The position numbers and the translations under genes are program-made. Source: Rhizobium sophorae (GTDB lineage Bacteria > Pseudomonadota > Alphaproteobacteria > Rhizobiales > Rhizobiaceae). Taken from it: a stretch of DNA of 64,000 bases. Within the stretch, counting starts at the first letter, position 1. The number at the start of each line of letters is the position of its first letter. The notes below the pieces were generated by a model. That model was not told the origin of the DNA. It did no database searches and was given only the letters and a program-made list of their open reading frames with translations. The stretch covers positions 1 to 64,000 of the forward strand of contig NZ_JABFCN010000015.1 of NCBI RefSeq assembly GCF_013087515.1, written 5' to 3'. This document shows, one piece after another, positions 1 to 9,998 of this stretch.

Positions 1-26
1 ATGCTGGCCTCCACTCCAGCCAGCAT
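1..26. repeat. inverted repeat at window edge
   Basis: Eight-base arms ATGCTGGC and GCCAGCAT are separated by 10 bases. The hairpin lies about 60 bases downstream of the minus-strand dehydrogenase and could be part of its terminator. Any T-run that would support this lies outside the window, so function is unproven. Confidence 0.3.
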
Positions 27-87
27 CTTGAATCACAAAACAGCCAAAAACGGAATCCCTTCCGATTCAACTAAATCCGGATACGCT

Positions 88-1131
88 CTAGTCCATCACG
101 ATCTGCAGCTTCACGTCGCTCGGCCGGGCCTCGACGGCGCGATCAAACGCCTTGATCGAATCCTCGAACTTAAAGGTATCGGAAATCAGTGGCTTCAGAT
201 CGACGCGACCCGAACCGAGCAGCGCGATCGAGCGCTCATACTGGTGCGCGTAGCGGAACACCGTCTCGATGCGGATTTCCTTGGTGGATGCCGTCGAGAC
301 ATCGAAACCGATCGGGTTGACCGGCAGGCCGACGACAACGATGACGCCACCCGGGCGCGGCAGCGCCATGATCGTCTCCCAGGCCTTCGGCGAGCCGGAG
401 CATTCGAAGACGACATCGGCGCCCCAGCCGTCGGTCAGCCGGGCAACCTCTTCGGCCAGGTTCTTCTCGCGGATATTGACCGGAATGACCCCCTGGTATT
501 GCGCGGCGATATCGAGCTTCGGCTGGGCGAGATCAGCGACGATGGCGCGGGCGCAGCCGCCGGCGAGGGCCGCGATCGCCACCATCGTGCCGATCGGCCC
601 GGCGCCGAGGACGACGGCAGTGTCGCCCGGCGTAATCTTCGCCTTGGTGGCCGCCTGCATACCAACGGCGAAAGGCTCGACCATGGCGCCTTCGGCGAAA
701 CTGACATTGTCAGGCAGCTTGAAGGTGTAGTTGGCGGGATGCACGACCTCGGGCGTCAGCACGCCGTGGATCGGCGGGGTCGCCCAGAAGGTGACGGCCG
801 GGTCGATATTGTACATGCCGAGCCGGCTTGCCTTGGAATTCGGATCGGGAATGCCGGGCTCCATGCAGACCCGGTCGCCGACCTTGAGATGCGTGACGCC
901 GGCGCCGACCTCGACCACCGTACCCGCCGCCTCATGGCCGAGCACCATCGGCGCGTTGACGACGAAGGGGCCGATCTTGCCGTGGGTGTAATAATGCACA
1001 TCCGAACCGCAGACGCCGACGGTGTGGATCATGATCTTCACCTCGCCGGGGCCGGTTTCGAGCGGCAGATCGATATCGCGGAGCGCAAGCTCATGCTGGC
1101 GCTCGAGGACAAGCGCACGGACTTTGGTCAT
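88..1131 (-). CDS. zinc-dependent polyol (xylitol/sorbitol-type) dehydrogenase
   Basis: This 347-aa protein of the medium-chain dehydrogenase family most likely oxidises a sugar alcohol such as xylitol or sorbitol to the ketose with NAD+ in the cytoplasm. Seen in the sequence: catalytic zinc ligands C41 (VCGSD) and H66-E67 (GHEAAG), and a Rossmann motif GAGPIG. The lobe that normally carries four structural-zinc cysteines (after GDRVCMEPG) has none, so a structural zinc is probably absent. Length fits D-xylulose reductases (about 345 aa). It stands alone and is divergent from the kdp genes; no sugar transporter is adjacent, so the physiological substrate is inferred from family only. Confidence 0.85.
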   Translation of the reverse strand: MTKVRALVLERQHELALRDIDLPLETGPGEVKIMIHTVGVCGSDVHYYTHGKIGPFVVNAPMVLGHEAAGTVVEVGAGVTHLKVGDRVCMEPGIPDPNSKASRLGMYNIDPAVTFWATPPIHGVLTPEVVHPANYTFKLPDNVSFAEGAMVEPFAVGMQAATKAKITPGDTAVVLGAGPIGTMVAIAALAGGCARAIVADLAQPKLDIAAQYQGVIPVNIREKNLAEEVARLTDGWGADVVFECSGSPKAWETIMALPRPGGVIVVVGLPVNPIGFDVSTASTKEIRIETVFRYAHQYERSIALLGSGRVDLKPLISDTFKFEDSIKAFDRAVEARPSDVKLQIVMD

Positions 1132-1523
1132 CGTCGGTTTCCTTCCCTAATGGCTTGCCCATGACTCCGTCGGGCAGCGTCGAAGCCGACTATAAGGCCC
1201 CAAGCCTTCCCAATTCAACCAGATTGCGAAGGCTATTGCTCAACAAATGAAAAAATGCTCACTCGCATTTGCCGAGGCTCCTTACCGGCAGCGGCTCGTC
1301 CGCAAACTGCGCCAGCCGGTCCGATGGCGAGCGGCCTTGGAAAGGCACTTATAAGATTTTTATATAGATGGCCTGTCGTCCGTCTCGAACCTTTATGCGC
1401 TTCGGCTCCATATTGATGGCCGAGAGATCGAAAAGATCATCTCCACGCCAGAAAGCATGAAAGGCGGCCTCCCAGCGCCCTTTGTCTTGTCTGACTCCAA
1501 GAAGAACAACAGGAGTCACGATC
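1132..1523. other. divergent intergenic region between dehydrogenase and kdp operon
   Basis: 392 bases without a convincing gene. The region must hold the promoter of the dehydrogenase (reading left) and of the kdp operon (reading right). An AT-rich stretch at 1349-1367 stands out and is listed separately. Confidence 0.6.
1349..1367 (+). promoter_or_regulatory. candidate KdpE-binding / promoter AT-rich box
   Basis: The tract TTATAAGATTTTTATATAG is much more AT-rich than its surroundings and lies about 160 bases upstream of the first kdp peptide. KdpE of E. coli binds a T-rich TTTATA-TTTACA type element, and this resembles one. The assignment is inference from composition and position only. 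Confidence 0.3.
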
Positions 1524-1607
1524 ATGATGGATATCATTCTACTTGGCACGGCAATCATATTCTTTGCGCTGTGCTTTGCCTACACCCGAGCCTGTGACAG
1601 GCTTTGA
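1524..1607 (+). CDS. 27-aa membrane peptide upstream of kdpF
   Basis: A 27-aa reading frame (ATG at 1524, or 1527) begins MMDIILLGTAIIFFALCF and ends CDRL. It is one hydrophobic helix followed by a short charged tail, so it should be an inner-membrane micropeptide. An AGGAG ribosome-binding site lies 8-9 bases upstream. It sits 14 bases before kdpF and so is in the kdp transcript. Short peptides of this shape precede kdpF in other proteobacteria; it could be a second KdpF-like stabilising peptide of the KdpABC complex. Function is inference. Confidence 0.6.
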   Translation: MMDIILLGTAIIFFALCFAYTRACDRL

Positions 1608-1621
1608 CAGGAGAAACGACG

Positions 1622-1711
1622 ATGACCCTCGATTATGTGTTGAGCGGTGCCGTGACCGTGTTTCTCACCGTTTACCTCACCTACGCTCTCCTTCGCCCAG
1701 AACGCTTTTGA
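1622..1711 (+). CDS. kdpF: K+-transporting ATPase small subunit KdpF
   Basis: A 29-aa single-helix peptide ending YALLRPERF matches the KdpF pattern (E. coli KdpF is 29 aa and ends YALINAEAF). KdpF stabilises the KdpABC K+ pump in the inner membrane. A CAGGAG ribosome-binding site lies just upstream. The peptide is followed by kdpA after 69 bases. It is too short for default gene finders and is easily missed. Confidence 0.85.
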   Translation: MTLDYVLSGAVTVFLTVYLTYALLRPERF

Positions 1712-1780
1712 AGAGAACTGGCGCTTCTGAGGTCGCCCCTGCGCGACCGAGAAGCAGCCAGGTATTGAAAGTTACCCCAA

Positions 1781-3484
1781 ATGACCCTCAACGGATGGCT
1801 TCAGGTCCTGCTTTACTGCGGGATCGTCCTCGTGCTCGTCAAACCGCTCGGCGGTTACATGACGCGTGTCTACAATGACGAGCGCACATTCCTCTCCCCG
1901 GTCCTCGTTCCGATCGAACGGGGGCTTTACCGTATTGCGGGCACCAGCGAGCGCGAGGAGCAGCATTGGACCTCCTATGCCTTTGCGATGCTGATGTTCA
2001 ACCTGCTCGGCGTCCTCGTCCTTTACGCGCTGCTGCGCCTGCAGGACATCCTGCCCTATAATCCGGCCGGCATGGCCGCCGTCCCGCCGGAGCTTTCGTT
2101 CAACACCGCCGTCAGCTTTACGACAAACACCAACTGGCAAAATTACGGCGGCGAAAGCACCATGTCGTATCTGACCCAGATGGCCGGCTTCACCGTGCAG
2201 AACTTCCTGTCGGCCGCGACCGGCATGGCGATCGCTGTCGCCTTCATCCGTGCTTTCGCACGGGCGTCGGGCAAGGCGATCGGCAATTTCTGGGTCGATA
2301 TGATCCGCGGCACGTTCTACATCCTGCTGCCGATCTGCATCGTGCTGACCATCGTCTACGTCTATCTCGGCGTGCCGCAGACGCTTGGGCCCTATGTCAA
2401 TGCGACCACGCTCGAAGGCGCGCAGCAGACGATTGCCGTCGGACCTGTTGCATCGCAGCTTGCGATCAAGATGCTCGGCACCAATGGCGGCGGCTTCTTC
2501 AACGCCAATTCGGCCCATCCGTTCGAAAATCCCGATGCGATCTCCAACCTCATCCAGATGGTCTCGATCTTCGCGATCGGTGCGGCCCTCACCAACGTTT
2601 TCGGCCGCATGGTCGGCAACCAGCGCCAGGGCTGGGCGATCCTTGCCACGATGGGCATCCTGTTCATCGTCGGTGTCAGTGTCACCTATTGGGCGGAAGC
2701 TGCCGGCAATCCGCTGATGCATGCCTTCGGTCTTGGTGGCGGCAATATGGAAGGCAAGGAAGTCCGCTTCGGCGTCGCCCTGTCCTCGCTCTTTGCCGTC
2801 ATCACCACGGCCGCCTCCTGCGGCGCCGTCAATGCCATGCACGGCAGCTTCACCGCGCTTGGCGGCCTCATCCCGCTGATTAGCATGCAGCTCGGCGAAG
2901 TCATCGTCGGCGGTGTCGGCGCGGGCTTTTACGGCATCCTGCTGTTCATCATCGTCGCCGTGTTCGTCGCCGGCCTGATGGTCGGCCGCACGCCGGAATA
3001 TCTCGGCAAGAAGATCGAGGCGAAGGAAATGAAGATGGCCGTTCTCGTCATTCTCTGCCTGCCGCTCGCCATGCTGGTCTTCACTGCGATCGCCACGGTG
3101 CTGCCTTCCGCCGTCGCCTCGATCGGCACGGCCGGCCCGCACGGCTTCTCCGAAATCCTCTATGCCTATACCTCGGCTGCGGCCAACAACGGCTCGGCTT
3201 TCGGCGGCCTGACGGGCAACACGCCCTGGTACAACATCACACTCGGCATCGGCATGCTGATGGGCCGGTTCCTGGTCATCATCCCGGCCCTTGCCATCGC
3301 CGGCTCGCTGATCGCCAAGAAGACGGTTCCGGCTTCGGCAGGCACCTTCCCGACGGATGGTCCGCTCTTCGTCGGCCTGCTCGTCGGCACGATCCTGATC
3401 GTCGGCGGCCTGACCTTCTTCCCGGCCTTAGCGCTCGGCCCTGTCGTCGAGCATCTGGTCATGATCGCCGGCCAGACCTTTTGA
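1781..3484 (+). CDS. kdpA: K+-transporting ATPase channel subunit KdpA
   Basis: This 567-aa polytopic protein is the K+-binding, channel-like subunit of the high-affinity Kdp pump (about 557 aa in E. coli). Selectivity-filter segments of the SKT/Trk type are visible, including [11 protein letters not shown] and [15 protein letters not shown], and there are about ten hydrophobic helices. The start ATG at 1781 gives the family N-terminus ([13 protein letters not shown]). It lies in the operon order kdpF-kdpA-(51-aa peptide)-kdpB-kdpC and should be induced by K+ limitation through KdpDE. Confidence 0.98.
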   Translation: MTLNGWLQVLLYCGIVLVLVKPLGGYMTRVYNDERTFLSPVLVPIERGLYRIAGTSEREEQHWTSYAFAMLMFNLLGVLVLYALLRLQDILPYNPAGMAAVPPELSFNTAVSFTTNTNWQNYGGESTMSYLTQMAGFTVQNFLSAATGMAIAVAFIRAFARASGKAIGNFWVDMIRGTFYILLPICIVLTIVYVYLGVPQTLGPYVNATTLEGAQQTIAVGPVASQLAIKMLGTNGGGFFNANSAHPFENPDAISNLIQMVSIFAIGAALTNVFGRMVGNQRQGWAILATMGILFIVGVSVTYWAEAAGNPLMHAFGLGGGNMEGKEVRFGVALSSLFAVITTAASCGAVNAMHGSFTALGGLIPLISMQLGEVIVGGVGAGFYGILLFIIVAVFVAGLMVGRTPEYLGKKIEAKEMKMAVLVILCLPLAMLVFTAIATVLPSAVASIGTAGPHGFSEILYAYTSAAANNGSAFGGLTGNTPWYNITLGIGMLMGRFLVIIPALAIAGSLIAKKTVPASAGTFPTDGPLFVGLLVGTILIVGGLTFFPALALGPVVEHLVMIAGQTF

Positions 3485-3493
3485 GGTGATGCC

Positions 3494-3649
3494 ATGATCC
3501 TTCGTCACAGGCTTCGCAACGCCCTCCATGTACGTCCCGGTGCGCCGGGACGTGGGAATGGCCCGAGGCCCCAAGCCTCCAACATCATCCTGGTGATGAT
3601 GGCAGGCCTCCTCGTCATCGCCGCCATCTTCAAAATCTTACAGGGCTGA
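3494..3649 (+). CDS. 51-aa membrane peptide between kdpA and kdpB
   Basis: A 51-aa reading frame starts 9 bases after the kdpA stop with an AGGTG ribosome-binding site at suitable spacing (5 bases) and ends 45 bases before kdpB. The N-terminal 30 residues are Arg/Gly/Pro-rich and basic; the C-terminal 20 (NIILVMMAGLLVIAAIFKIL) form one hydrophobic helix, predicting a single-pass protein with the positive end in the cytoplasm. E. coli has no gene at this position. It may be an additional lineage-specific Kdp micropeptide. The reading frame and RBS are seen; function is unknown. Confidence 0.6.
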   Translation: MILRHRLRNALHVRPGAPGRGNGPRPQASNIILVMMAGLLVIAAIFKILQG

Positions 3650-3694
3650 CCGGCTTCCGGTTCGCCATCCTCGTTTCAAAAGCTGGAGTCTCTT

Positions 3695-5755
3695 ATGAGC
3701 CAGGCAAAATCCGCGAGCGTCTTGGATTCTCGCATCCTCATTCCGGCCGTGGGGGCCGCTTTCAAGAAGCTCAACCCCCGCGCGCTTGCCAGAAACCCGG
3801 TCATGTTCGTCGTGGCCACGGTCTCGGTGCTGACCACCGTCCTCTTCCTGCGCGATCTTGTGGCGGGCAACGGCAACCTCGGCTTCTCGTTCCAGATCAA
3901 TCTCTGGCTCTGGTTCACCGTGCTCTTTGCCAATTTCGCAGAAGCCGTCGCCGAAGGCCGCGGTAAGGCGCAGGCGGATTCGCTGCGCAAGGCGCGCACC
4001 GAAACCCAGGCCAAACTGCTCACCGCCAATAATGGCAGCGGCTACCGCATGGTGCCGGGTACCAGCCTCAAGGTCGGCGACCTCGTGCTCGTCGAGGCCG
4101 GCGATATCATCCCGTCGGACGGCGAAGTTGTCGAAGGTGTGGCCTCCGTCAACGAAGCGGCGATAACAGGCGAATCCGCCCCCGTCATCCGCGAATCCGG
4201 CGGCGACCGCTCGGCCGTCACTGGCGGTACGCAGGTGCTGTCCGACTGGATCCGCGTCCGCATCACCGCCGCTGCCGGCTCGACCTTCATCGACCGGATG
4301 ATCGCGCTCGTCGAAGGTGCGGAGCGCCAGAAGACGCCGAACGAGATCGCGCTTAACATTCTGCTCGCCGGCATGACGCTGATCTTCGTGCTTGCGACGG
4401 CGACGATCCCGAGCTTTGCCATCTATGCCGGCGGCTCGATCCCGATCATCGTGCTCGTCGCCCTCTTCGTCACCCTGATCCCGACGACGATCGGCGCGCT
4501 GCTCTCGGCAATCGGCATCGCCGGGATGGACCGCCTCGTCCGCTTCAACGTGCTCGCAATGTCCGGCCGCGCGGTCGAAGCCGCCGGCGACGTTGACACC
4601 CTGCTGCTCGACAAGACCGGCACGATCACGCTCGGCAATCGTCAGGCGACGACCTTCCGCCCGGTTCGCGGCGTTTCCGAACAGGATCTTGCCGATGCCG
4701 CCCAGCTCGCCTCGCTCGCCGACGAAACCCCGGAAGGCCGCTCCATCGTCGTACTCGCCAAGGAGAAATATGCGATCCGCGGCCGCGACATGGCAAGCCT
4801 GAAGGCCACCTTCGTGCCGTTTACCGCCCAGACCCGCATGAGCGGCGTCGATATCGAAGGCGCTTCGATCCGCAAGGGTGCGGTCGATGCCGTGTTGGCC
4901 TATGTCAACGGCGACGCATCCTCGAAGAACGGCAGCGAGGTCGTGCGTGAACTGCAGTCGATCGCCGACGAGGTCGCCAAATCGGGCGGCACGCCGCTGG
5001 CAGTCGCCCGCGACGGCAAGCTGCTCGGCATCATTCAACTGAAGGACATCGTCAAGGGCGGCATCCGTGAACGCTTCACCGAGCTTCGCCGCATGGGCAT
5101 CCGCACCGTGATGATCACGGGCGACAACCCGCTGACGGCAGCCGCCATCGCCGCCGAGGCCGGCGTCGACGACTTCCTCGCCCAGGCAACGCCGGAGATG
5201 AAGCTGGCGCTGATGCGCGAGGAACAATCGAAGGGCAAGCTCGTCGCCATGTGCGGCGACGGCACCAACGATGCGCCCGCACTTGCCCAGGCCGATGTCG
5301 GCGTCGCCATGAACACCGGCACGGTCGCCGCCCGCGAGGCCGGCAACATGGTCGATCTCGACTCGGACCCGACGAAGCTCATCGAGATCGTCGAGATCGG
5401 CAAACAGCTCCTGATGACGCGCGGCGCGCTGACGACCTTCTCGATCGCCAACGACATCGCCAAGTATTTCGCCATCATCCCGGCGATGTTCCTGACCTTC
5501 TACCCGCAGCTCGGCATCCTGAACATCATGGGGCTTTCGACGCCGCAAAGCGCCATCCTCTCGGCGATCATCTTCAACGCGCTGATCATTATCGCGCTGA
5601 TTCCGCTGTCGCTGAAGGGTGTCCGCTACCGTCCGATCGGCGCCGGCGCGCTGCTGTCGCGCAACCTGCTGATCTATGGTGCCGGCGGCATCATCGTCCC
5701 CTTCATTGGCATCAAGGCGATCGACATGGCTGTCGCAGCCCTCGGCCTTGCCTAA
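3695..5755 (+). CDS. kdpB: K+-transporting P-type ATPase subunit KdpB
   Basis: This 686-aa protein is the ATP-hydrolysing subunit of the Kdp pump (682 aa in E. coli). Seen: the phosphorylation motif DKTGT with Asp at residue 306, the actuator TGES motif ([10 protein letters not shown]), the hinge [10 protein letters not shown], and [16 protein letters not shown]. Multiple membrane helices flank these domains. It couples ATP hydrolysis to K+ uptake through KdpA. It is followed by kdpC after 24 bases. Confidence 0.98.
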   Translation: MSQAKSASVLDSRILIPAVGAAFKKLNPRALARNPVMFVVATVSVLTTVLFLRDLVAGNGNLGFSFQINLWLWFTVLFANFAEAVAEGRGKAQADSLRKARTETQAKLLTANNGSGYRMVPGTSLKVGDLVLVEAGDIIPSDGEVVEGVASVNEAAITGESAPVIRESGGDRSAVTGGTQVLSDWIRVRITAAAGSTFIDRMIALVEGAERQKTPNEIALNILLAGMTLIFVLATATIPSFAIYAGGSIPIIVLVALFVTLIPTTIGALLSAIGIAGMDRLVRFNVLAMSGRAVEAAGDVDTLLLDKTGTITLGNRQATTFRPVRGVSEQDLADAAQLASLADETPEGRSIVVLAKEKYAIRGRDMASLKATFVPFTAQTRMSGVDIEGASIRKGAVDAVLAYVNGDASSKNGSEVVRELQSIADEVAKSGGTPLAVARDGKLLGIIQLKDIVKGGIRERFTELRRMGIRTVMITGDNPLTAAAIAAEAGVDDFLAQATPEMKLALMREEQSKGKLVAMCGDGTNDAPALAQADVGVAMNTGTVAAREAGNMVDLDSDPTKLIEIVEIGKQLLMTRGALTTFSIANDIAKYFAIIPAMFLTFYPQLGILNIMGLSTPQSAILSAIIFNALIIIALIPLSLKGVRYRPIGAGALLSRNLLIYGAGGIIVPFIGIKAIDMAVAALGLA

Positions 5756-5779
5756 CTGAACATTCGAAGGAGTAAGACA

Positions 5780-6349
5780 ATGTTGAAAGAACTTCGTCCG
5801 GCGGTCGTCATGATCGTTGCCACCACCGCCATCACCGGCCTTCTCTATCCGCTCGCCATGACCGGTGCCGCCCAGGCCCTCTTCCCGACCCAAGCGAACG
5901 GCAGCCTGATCGAGAAGAACGGTCACGTGATCGGCTCGACGCTGATCGGCCAGGCCTTCACCAGCGACAAATATTTCCACGGCCGCCCTTCGGCCGCCGG
6001 CGACGGCTACAATGCGGCCGCCTCCAGCGGCTCCAACCTCGGCCCGACCAGCCAGAAGCTGATCGACCGCGTCAGGGGCGACTATGAGGCCGCCAAGGCG
6101 GCGAACCCGAACGCGGAGGTGCCCGCCGACCTCGTCACCGCTTCGGGCAGCGGCCTCGATCCCGATATCTCTCCGGAGGCCGCCTATTTCCAGGTGGCGC
6201 GTGTCGCCAAGGCGCGAAGCCTTGACGAGGCCAAGGTCAAGGCGCTGGTCGACGGTGCCGTTCAAGACCGCGAAATCGGCATTCTCGGCGAACCCACAGT
6301 CAATGTTCTGGCGTTGAACCAGAGCCTTGATGCTTCTATGACTGAGTAA
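5780..6349 (+). CDS. kdpC: K+-transporting ATPase subunit KdpC
   Basis: This 189-aa protein has one N-terminal membrane helix ([20 protein letters not shown]) and a periplasmic domain containing the family sequence [22 protein letters not shown] in part. KdpC assembles with KdpA and KdpB and assists K+/ATP binding. An AAGGAG ribosome-binding site is at 5766-5771. It is the last structural gene; a palindromic element separates it from the sensor gene. Confidence 0.97.
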   Translation: MLKELRPAVVMIVATTAITGLLYPLAMTGAAQALFPTQANGSLIEKNGHVIGSTLIGQAFTSDKYFHGRPSAAGDGYNAAASSGSNLGPTSQKLIDRVRGDYEAAKAANPNAEVPADLVTASGSGLDPDISPEAAYFQVARVAKARSLDEAKVKALVDGAVQDREIGILGEPTVNVLALNQSLDASMTE

Positions 6350-6377
6350 AGGTTGTGGTCGCGACTTCTCCTCCTCC

Positions 6378-6491
6378 CTCATCCCTGTGCTCGTCACAGG
6401 GATCCAGCCGCGTCGCGTCGGCGGCGCAGGAGACTCCTTTCACGCGAAGGACTTCGCGTGGCTGGATTCCTGTGACAAGCACAGGAATGAG
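6378..6491. repeat. palindromic intergenic element between kdpC and kdpD
   Basis: Two 31-base arms (6378-6408 and 6461-6491) are inverted copies matching at 28 of 31 positions. A second, perfect inner palindrome (CACGCGAAG / CTTCGCGTG, 6441-6460) lies between them. The architecture resembles rhizobial intergenic mosaic or palindromic elements. In RNA it could form a long hairpin that limits read-through from kdpFABC into kdpDE or stabilises the upstream message. Family membership is inference. Confidence 0.6.
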
Positions 6492-6543
6492 GGATACGGA
6501 GACGTAATGCGTCCCCCACATCATTTGCAGAAAGACCATACGC

Positions 6544-9252
6544 ATGCCAGACGACAATCGCGACCAGGCCGGCAGGCCCTCGCCCGATGCGCTTCTCGAA
6601 AAAGCCCGGGCCGAGACGCGCGGCCGTCTGAAGATCTTTCTGGGTGCCGCCCCCGGTGTCGGCAAGACCTACGAGATGCTTGTCTCCGGCCGCGCCAAGA
6701 TCGCCGACGGTCTCGATGTCGTCATCGGCGTCGTCGAGACCCATGGCCGCAAGGAAACCGAGGCGCTCGTCGCCGGCTTCGAGATTATCCCCCGTGTCGA
6801 AATCAGCTACAAGGGCCGGCCGCTTGCGGAAATGGACCTTGACGGCATCCTTGCCCGCCGACCCGATCTCGTGCTGGTCGACGAACTCGCCCATACCAAT
6901 GCCGAGGGCAGCCGCCATCCGAAACGCTACCTCGACGTCAAGGAACTGCTCGATCGCGGCATCGACGTCTATACGACGTTGAACATCCAGCATGTCGAAA
7001 GCCTGAACGACGTCGTCTCGCAGATCACCCGCATCCGCGTGCGCGAGACGGTGCCGGACTCGATCATCGACCTTGCCGACGACGTCGAGATCATCGATCT
7101 GACGCCGGATGATCTGATCAAGCGCCTGCATGACGGCAAGGTCTACATGCCGCGCACCGCTGAGCGGGCGCTGACCAATTATTTCACGCCGGGCAACCTG
7201 ACGGCGCTGCGCGAGCTCGCACTGCGCAAGACCGCCCAGCGCGTCGACGACCAGTTGCTCACGCATATGCAGGCCCATGCCATATCAGGCCCTTGGGCGG
7301 CGGGCGAACGTGTCCTCGTCTCGGTCGACCACCATCAGCGCTCCGCCTCGCTGGTGCGCTACGCCGCCCGCATGGCCTCGCGGCTGCGCGCGCCCTGGGC
7401 TGCCGTCTATATCGAGACCAACCGCTCTATCAATCTGACGGAAGCCGAGCGCGATACCGTCGCATCCACGCTGCGCCTTGCCGAGCAGCTCGGCGGCGAG
7501 GCGATCACCCTGCCCGGCCGCGAAGTGGCCGAAGAACTCGTCCGCCACGCCGCCGCCAACAACGTCACCCACATCGTCATCGGCGCCCCGAAGAAGCCGA
7601 CATGGCGTGATTGGTGGCACCGCTCGATCACCGACGAGCTGATCCGCAAGACCGGCGAGATCAGCGTCCATGTCATTTCAGGCAATGAGAAGGACGGCAC
7701 CACCGCGCGTGGCGTCAGGGCGGCCGCTACTGCGCCGCCACTGGATTTCAGGGCTTATCTGCTGGCGACCGGTTATGTCGCCATCGCGCTCGGCGTCAGC
7801 GTCGTGCTCGACCAGGTGCTCGACGTGCGCAACCTCGCCCTCGTTTTCCTGATGGCGGTGCTGACCTCGGCCGTCCTCCACGGCCTGCGGCCAGCGCTCT
7901 ACAGCTGCATCCTCAGTGCGCTGTCCTTCAACTTCTTTTTCCTGCCGCCGCGCTACACGCTGACGATCAGCGACCCGGAAAGCGTGCTTGCCCTGTTCTT
8001 CTTCCTGGGCGTCGCCATCATCGCCAGCAACCTGACCGCGACCGTGCAGCGCCAGGCCGCCGCCGCCCGCCAGCGGGCGCGCACGACGGAGGATCTCTAT
8101 CTCTTCTCGAAAAAGCTCGCCGGCACCGGCACACTCGACGACGTGCTCTGGGCAACCGCCTTCCAGCTCGCCTCGATGCTGAAGGTCCGCGTCGTGCTGC
8201 TGCTGCCGGAAGAGGGCAGCATCGCCGTCAAGGCCGGTTATCCGCCTGATGATACGCTCGACGATGCCGATATCGCCGCCGCCCGCTGGGCCTGGGAGCA
8301 TAATCATGCCGCCGGCCGCGGCGCCGATACCCTGCCCGGCGCCAAACGCCTCTATGTGCCGCTGAGAACCGGGCGCACTGCCGTCGGCGTCATCGGCCTC
8401 GACAGCGACCGCCGCGACGGACCGCTGTTGACGCCCGAGCAACAGCGGCTGCTCGATGCGCTCGCCGACCAGGCGGCCCTTGCCATCGAACGCATCCAGC
8501 TTGTTGCCGATGTCGACCGGGCAAGACTTGCGGCCGAAGCGGACCGGTTGCGTTCGGCCCTGCTGACATCGATTTCGCACGACCTGAAGACCCCGCTTGC
8601 CGCCATCCTCGGCGCCGCCGGCACGCTGCGCGATTATTTCGCCTCGATGCCGGAGGAGGACCGCAGCGATCTGGTGTCGACCGTCGTCGACGAATCCGAA
8701 CGCCTCAACCGCTTCATCGCCAACCTGCTCGACATGACCAAGATCGAATCCGGCGCGATGGAGCCGAACCACGCGCTGCATTATGCCGGCGATATCATCG
8801 GCAGCGCGCTGCGCCGTGCCGCAAAGATCCTCGATCACCACAAGACCGAGATGAGCATTCCCGCCGACCTGCCGATGGTGCGCGTCGATCCTGTCCTCTT
8901 CGAGCAGGTGATCTTCAACCTGCTCGACAATGCCGCGAAATACGCGCCCGAGGGATCGGTGATCCAAATCGGCGGCTGGGCCGATGCCGACAACGTCGTC
9001 GTGCAGGTCTCGGACGAAGGCCCGGGCATTCCGCCGGCCGATCTCACCCGCGTCTTCGACACCTTCTACCGCGTGCGCAAGGGCGATCAGGTGCGCGCCG
9101 GCACCGGGCTTGGCCTTTCCATCTGCCGCGGCTTCATCGAGGCCATGGGCGGCACGATCACCGCCGGCAACCGGACGGGCCCTCCGGGCGCCGTCTTCAC
9201 CATCCGCCTGCCGAAACCCACCGACATTCCGAAGCTGGATGAACTCCGATGA
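6544..9252 (+). CDS. kdpD: K+-responsive sensor histidine kinase KdpD
   Basis: This 902-aa sensor has the canonical KdpD layout: N-terminal KdpD domain with Walker-A-like GAAPGVGKTYEML (about residues 33-45), universal stress protein-like domain (about 250-370), four clustered membrane helices (about 400-500), a GAF-like region, then HisKA with phospho-acceptor His679 (SISHDLKTPL) and HATPase_c with NLLDNAAKYAP and GTGLGLSI. It senses K+ and ionic stress and phosphorylates KdpE. It overlaps kdpE by 4 bases (ATGA), indicating translational coupling. Confidence 0.97.
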   Translation: MPDDNRDQAGRPSPDALLEKARAETRGRLKIFLGAAPGVGKTYEMLVSGRAKIADGLDVVIGVVETHGRKETEALVAGFEIIPRVEISYKGRPLAEMDLDGILARRPDLVLVDELAHTNAEGSRHPKRYLDVKELLDRGIDVYTTLNIQHVESLNDVVSQITRIRVRETVPDSIIDLADDVEIIDLTPDDLIKRLHDGKVYMPRTAERALTNYFTPGNLTALRELALRKTAQRVDDQLLTHMQAHAISGPWAAGERVLVSVDHHQRSASLVRYAARMASRLRAPWAAVYIETNRSINLTEAERDTVASTLRLAEQLGGEAITLPGREVAEELVRHAAANNVTHIVIGAPKKPTWRDWWHRSITDELIRKTGEISVHVISGNEKDGTTARGVRAAATAPPLDFRAYLLATGYVAIALGVSVVLDQVLDVRNLALVFLMAVLTSAVLHGLRPALYSCILSALSFNFFFLPPRYTLTISDPESVLALFFFLGVAIIASNLTATVQRQAAAARQRARTTEDLYLFSKKLAGTGTLDDVLWATAFQLASMLKVRVVLLLPEEGSIAVKAGYPPDDTLDDADIAAARWAWEHNHAAGRGADTLPGAKRLYVPLRTGRTAVGVIGLDSDRRDGPLLTPEQQRLLDALADQAALAIERIQLVADVDRARLAAEADRLRSALLTSISHDLKTPLAAILGAAGTLRDYFASMPEEDRSDLVSTVVDESERLNRFIANLLDMTKIESGAMEPNHALHYAGDIIGSALRRAAKILDHHKTEMSIPADLPMVRVDPVLFEQVIFNLLDNAAKYAPEGSVIQIGGWADADNVVVQVSDEGPGIPPADLTRVFDTFYRVRKGDQVRAGTGLGLSICRGFIEAMGGTITAGNRTGPPGAVFTIRLPKPTDIPKLDELR

Positions 9253-9941
9253 CCGGTTCAGCCGTCAAAATCCTCGTCGTCGACGACGAGCCTCCGATCC
9301 GCAAGCTGCTCCGCGTCGGCCTGACCGCGCAGGGCTACGAGGTGCAGGAAGCGCCGAACGCCAGCGCCGCCCGTCAGTCGGTCTCCGACGTCATGCCCGA
9401 CCTCATTGTGCTCGACCTTGGCCTGCCCGACAAATCAGGCCACGACCTACTGCAGGAGTGGCGCGACGAAGGGCTTTCCATGCCGGTCGTCATTCTCTCC
9501 AGCCGCACCGACGAGGCCGGTATCGTCAAGGCGCTGGAAAGCGGCGCCGACGATTACGTTACCAAGCCTTTCGGCATCAACGAACTCGGCGCCCGCATCC
9601 GCGTGGCCCTGCGCCACCGCCTGCAGCAGCAGGGGGAAAAGGCGATCTTCCAGACAGGCGGGCTATCGATCGATCTCGTCAAGCGCATCGTCAAAGTCGA
9701 CGGCGCAGAAATAAAGCTGTCGCCGAAGGAATACGACATCCTGCGCGTGCTCGCCCAGCATGCCGGCAAGGTGCTGACACACCAGTTTCTTCTAAAGCAG
9801 ATATGGGGGCCGGCGGCTGATGTGCAGTATCTGCGCGTCTATGTCCGGCAACTGCGGCAAAAAATCGAGCAGATTCCGGACCAGCCGCACTATATCACCA
9901 CGGAGACCGGCGTCGGCTACCGGCTCAGGGAACCGGACTGA
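9249..9941 (+). CDS. kdpE: KdpE response regulator
   Basis: This 230-aa OmpR/PhoB-family regulator has a receiver domain with phospho-acceptor Asp56 (VLDLGLPDKSG), conserved Lys in the VTKPFG motif, and a C-terminal winged helix (SPKEYDILRVLAQHAG, RVYVRQLRQKIE). It activates the kdp operon when phosphorylated by KdpD. It is translationally coupled to kdpD and is followed by the ptsN paralogue. Confidence 0.97.
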   Translation: MTGSAVKILVVDDEPPIRKLLRVGLTAQGYEVQEAPNASAARQSVSDVMPDLIVLDLGLPDKSGHDLLQEWRDEGLSMPVVILSSRTDEAGIVKALESGADDYVTKPFGINELGARIRVALRHRLQQQGEKAIFQTGGLSIDLVKRIVKVDGAEIKLSPKEYDILRVLAQHAGKVLTHQFLLKQIWGPAADVQYLRVYVRQLRQKIEQIPDQPHYITTETGVGYRLREPD

Positions 9942-9960
9942 CGTCCCTTCCCTCCTGCTG

Positions 9961-9992
9961 CCCGAACAGTATCGAGCCCGAACAGCATCGAG
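9961..9992. repeat. 16-base tandem duplication before ptsN
   Basis: Two adjacent 16-base units, CCCGAACAGTATCGAG and CCCGAACAGCATCGAG, differ at one base. They fill most of the kdpE-ptsN gap and end 6 bases before the ATG, so copy number could affect translation initiation of ptsN. No function is known. Confidence 0.6.
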
Positions 9993-9998
9993 AATGAC

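Noticed and set aside
1..1164. 387-aa plus-strand open frame over the dehydrogenase
   Set aside because: It is antisense to a clear zinc dehydrogenase, is Arg/Asp/His-rich as expected from reading GC-rich genes backwards, and has no domain.
3638..6397. 919-aa minus-strand open frame over kdpB/kdpC
   Set aside because: Antisense to KdpB and KdpC with all family motifs; composition (Arg, Asp, Gly, His) is that of a shadow frame.
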